NCBI GenBank assembly: GCA_016183885.1
Contig: JACPDS010000137.1
Coordinates: forward strand, 1,249 to 9,854
Direction of reading: 5' to 3'
Length of the DNA: 8,606 nucleotides
Origin: Armatimonadota bacterium
Lineage (GTDB): Bacteria > Vulcanimicrobiota > JACPDS01
The notes beneath the pieces were generated by a model. That model saw nothing but the letters and a program-made list of their open reading frames with translations. It was not told where the DNA came from and made no database searches. The position numbers and the translations under genes were made by a program. Of the stretch, positions 6,565-8,606 are shown in pieces (the first letter of the stretch is position 1; every line of letters begins with the position of its first letter).

Positions 6565-7593
6565 ATGACTAAATATAGTTGCGCGATTATTGGCTGCGGA
6601 CGCATAGCAAGTACTATTGATGATGATCTTATGCGTAAAAACATATCCAGCCATGCTGGAGCTTATGATAAAAATCTTCGGACTATTATTACCTGCGCCG
6701 CAGATATAAATTCTGAAAATCTTAAGAAATTTGGGAAAAAGTGGAATGTGTCACATCTTTATTCTAGTTATGAGGAATTATTTAAAAAAGAAAAGGTAGA
6801 TTTAGTTAGTATTTGCACGCCTTCAAATACACATTTAAATATTTTAAAAACTGCTGTAGAATCAAGGGTTAAAGGTATATTGTGCGAGAAACCAATTTCT
6901 TTCACTTTAAATGAAGCAGATAAAATGATTAAAATATGTTATAAAAATAATGTAAAACTAGGTTTGTGTCATGTTCGCCGTTGGTATTTAGGAGTGAAGA
7001 AAGTAAAAGATTTAATAGATAACGGCGCGCTTGGAGAAATCCAATCAGTTTTAATTGTTTATTGCGCCGGCTTAGCTAATCAGGGAGTTCATATTTTTGA
7101 TACTTTAAATTTTCTTTTAAATTTTTCACCTATTTATGTTAATTTTGAATATAATAATGAAAATTTTGAAAGCGGCGATATGAATCTATCAGGTTTTATT
7201 TTATTTCAAAAAGATATACCTTGTCAGTTAAATGCGGTTTCACGCCAATTTTATACTGCCGAGGAAATACATTTATTTGGAACAAAGGGAAAAATAATCT
7301 TAGAGCATATGAGTTCTCAAGTTAATTATTATAAAGTTAGATCAAGTTTTAGATTTAGCAATTATAGTGAATTATTTTTAGAACAAAGTTATGAATTAGA
7401 AGAAGGTCCCCGCATGGAAGCCGTATTAGAAAATATGCTTAATGCTATGGAGGGCAAAGAAAAACTTAGATGCGGCGGCCTTGACGGAAGAAAGGCTTTG
7501 GCTATTACCTCGGCTCTCCTTGAATCCTACTATAAAAAGGATAAAATTTATCTTGATAAGCAAGATTTGAATATTAAAATTTTATCTGCCTGA
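6565..7593 (+). CDS. Gfo/Idh/MocA-family NAD(P)-dependent sugar dehydrogenase
   Basis: The 342-residue protein is a typical cytoplasmic Gfo/Idh/MocA oxidoreductase, a family that interconverts ring hydroxyls and ketones of sugars, nucleotide sugars or inositols. Residues 1-125 form the Rossmann domain with AIIGCGRIA (7-15), SICTPSNTH (82-90) and the hallmark CEKP (107-110), where K109 is the usual catalytic lysine. The C-terminal sheet domain contains GVHIFDTLNF (174-183), with H176 and D179 in the place of the family's catalytic His region. AAAGG (6552-6556) eight bases upstream supports the ATG. The next gene is an aminotransferase 33 bases downstream. That pairing is classic for making a keto-sugar and then aminating it, as in WbpB/WbpE or WlbA/WlbC. 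With a UDP-sugar 6-dehydrogenase in the same operon, 3-oxidation of a UDP-HexNAc uronate is a reasonable guess. A role in tailoring the nonulosonate is an alternative. Confidence 0.88.
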   Translation: MTKYSCAIIGCGRIASTIDDDLMRKNISSHAGAYDKNLRTIITCAADINSENLKKFGKKWNVSHLYSSYEELFKKEKVDLVSICTPSNTHLNILKTAVESRVKGILCEKPISFTLNEADKMIKICYKNNVKLGLCHVRRWYLGVKKVKDLIDNGALGEIQSVLIVYCAGLANQGVHIFDTLNFLLNFSPIYVNFEYNNENFESGDMNLSGFILFQKDIPCQLNAVSRQFYTAEEIHLFGTKGKIILEHMSSQVNYYKVRSSFRFSNYSELFLEQSYELEEGPRMEAVLENMLNAMEGKEKLRCGGLDGRKALAITSALLESYYKKDKIYLDKQDLNIKILSA

Positions 7594-7616
7594 ATTTGAT
7601 AGGTTATCTGTTTAGT

Positions 7617-7621
7617 GGAGG
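7617..7621 (+). promoter_or_regulatory. Strong ribosome binding site for the aminotransferase gene
   Basis: GGAGG five bases before the ATG at 7627 is the best Shine-Dalgarno match in the window and fixes the start of the truncated downstream gene. Confidence 0.75.
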
Positions 7622-7626
7622 ATATT

Positions 7627-8606
7627 ATGCGTGAAAAATTGGCTATTCTAGGAGGAGAACCTCTTAGGAAAGAACCTTTCCCTAAACCATTTTTTATAGA
7701 TGATAAAGAATTAAATTTAATTATTAAAACAGTTAAAAATAATTGTTTTTCTTCTTATGTGGGAGCTGCCCGCAGTGATATAGAAATGATATTAAAGCTT
7801 AAAAGCAAGGATGCTTTTGATTATGGGCTAACTTATTGGAATCCGCTCGGCGGGGAAAATGTACGGCGGTTTGAAAAAGATTTTGCCGAATATCATAGTG
7901 TTGATTATGCTGTTGCGGTAAATTCAGCTACTTCTGGCTTATCAGCAGTATTGGGAGCTTTAAATATTGAGGTAGGTTCAGAAATTCTAGTCCCTAGCAT
8001 ATCTTTTTCTGCTACTGCTTTAAGTTGTTTGCCTTTCAACTGTGTTCCAGTATTCGTCGATGTTGATCCAAGAACATATTGCATTTCACCTGATGATTTG
8101 GAGAGGAGAATCAGCTCTGCGACTGCGGCTATTATAGTAGTTCATCTTTTAGGGAATGCTGTGGATATGGATAAGATTCTTAAAATAGCTGAAAAATATA
8201 ATCTCCCGGTAATAGAAGATTGCGCTCAGTCTATAGGCGTTAAATATAAGGGAAGATTGACAGGGACAATGGGAGTTGCCGGAGTATTCAGTTTTCAGGA
8301 AACCAAGAATATTATGACCGGTGAAGGAGGAATGATTATAACAAATAATCCTGAACTTGCTAAGAAATGCCGCCTTATCAGAAATCACGGTGAAAATGCA
8401 GCCGCTCCGGACTGGACAGATGAAGATTTAACAAGTATTATCGGATTTAATTTTAGAATGACAGACCTTCAAGCAGCAGTTGGGGTAGAACAGATGAAAA
8501 AATTGCCTAAAATACTAAAAGTTCGAAAAGCTTTGGCAGAGCGTTATAACAAGGCTTTTTATAGAAAAAAAAATATTATTATTCCTTTTGTTCCCAAAGG
8601 TTATGA
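7627..8606 (+). CDS. DegT/DnrJ/EryC1/StrS aminotransferase (3' end beyond window)
   Basis: The frame is open from the ATG to the right edge, giving the first 326 residues of a PLP-dependent sugar aminotransferase (family members are about 370-450 long, so roughly the last fifth or more is missing). It begins with LAILGGEPL (5-13), the N-terminal signature of the StsC/AHBA-synthase-like branch. It continues with AVNSATSGL (97-105), PVFVDVDP (141-148), VVHLLGN (171-177), IEDCAQS (196-202; D198 contacts the PLP ring nitrogen), FSFQETKN (221-228; K227 is the Schiff-base lysine) and TGEGG (231-235). RNHGE (252-256) and GFNFRMTD (273-280) follow. Residues about 45-75 contain extra sequence compared with the usual short glycine-rich linker before the conserved VRRFE. 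It probably transfers an amino group from glutamate or glutamine onto a keto-sugar made by the upstream Gfo/Idh/MocA enzyme. The acceptor is unknown. Confidence 0.93.
   Translation, partial: MREKLAILGGEPLRKEPFPKPFFIDDKELNLIIKTVKNNCFSSYVGAARSDIEMILKLKSKDAFDYGLTYWNPLGGENVRRFEKDFAEYHSVDYAVAVNSATSGLSAVLGALNIEVGSEILVPSISFSATALSCLPFNCVPVFVDVDPRTYCISPDDLERRISSATAAIIVVHLLGNAVDMDKILKIAEKYNLPVIEDCAQSIGVKYKGRLTGTMGVAGVFSFQETKNIMTGEGGMIITNNPELAKKCRLIRNHGENAAAPDWTDEDLTSIIGFNFRMTDLQAAVGVEQMKKLPKILKVRKALAERYNKAFYRKKNIIIPFVPKGY

Noticed and set aside
8149..8388. 79-codon minus-strand open frame near the right edge
   Set aside because: It is antisense to the conserved PLP-binding core of the aminotransferase, so it is a shadow frame.

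Overview
The window is an AT-rich, densely packed, single-strand stretch of a bacterial surface-glycan (nucleotide-sugar) biosynthesis locus. Seven genes and the probable tail of an eighth all read on the + strand. Gaps run from 0 to 92 bases, one pair of genes overlaps and one pair abuts, and I see no terminator, RNA gene, mobile element or CRISPR. TGA is used as a stop, tryptophan is TGG and Shine-Dalgarno sequences are conventional, so the ordinary bacterial code applies. The lineage cannot be fixed from these genes, because glycan loci are frequently transferred. The A/T-biased codons and the unusual protein variants suggest an uncultured or poorly sampled bacterium, but that is only an impression.

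Layout. Bases 1-52 look like the last 16 codons of an upstream gene. Next come an HpcH/HpaI-type aldolase homologue (56-838), a class-II glutamine amidotransferase of the asparagine synthase B family (873-2705) and a CBS-domain-pair/UDP-sugar 6-dehydrogenase fusion (2798-4537). These are followed by a GT-B protein with a PseG-like GxGHxxR motif (4515-5579), a NeuB-type nonulosonate synthase with a shortened C-terminus (5580-6548), a Gfo/Idh/MocA sugar dehydrogenase (6565-7593) and a DegT/DnrJ/EryC1/StrS aminotransferase that runs off the right edge (7627-8606).

How the genes may work together (inference). Two pathway modules seem interleaved. The first resembles the Pseudomonas WbpA-WbpB-WbpE logic: C6 oxidation of a UDP-HexNAc, ring oxidation by a Gfo/Idh/MocA enzyme, then PLP-dependent transamination to an amino-sugar uronate. 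The AsnB-like protein is a candidate for converting a carboxylate to a carboxamide. The second is nonulosonic (sialic-acid-like) acid synthesis: a PseG-like protein could free a 6-carbon sugar and the NeuB-like enzyme could condense it with phosphoenolpyruvate. No CMP-sugar synthetase, transporter or flippase is visible, so the pathway must extend beyond the window.

The most unusual items are the CBS-dehydrogenase fusion, the replacement of an acidic active-site position in the AsnB-like synthetase domain, the short NeuB C-terminus, and the PseG-like motif directly upstream of neuB.
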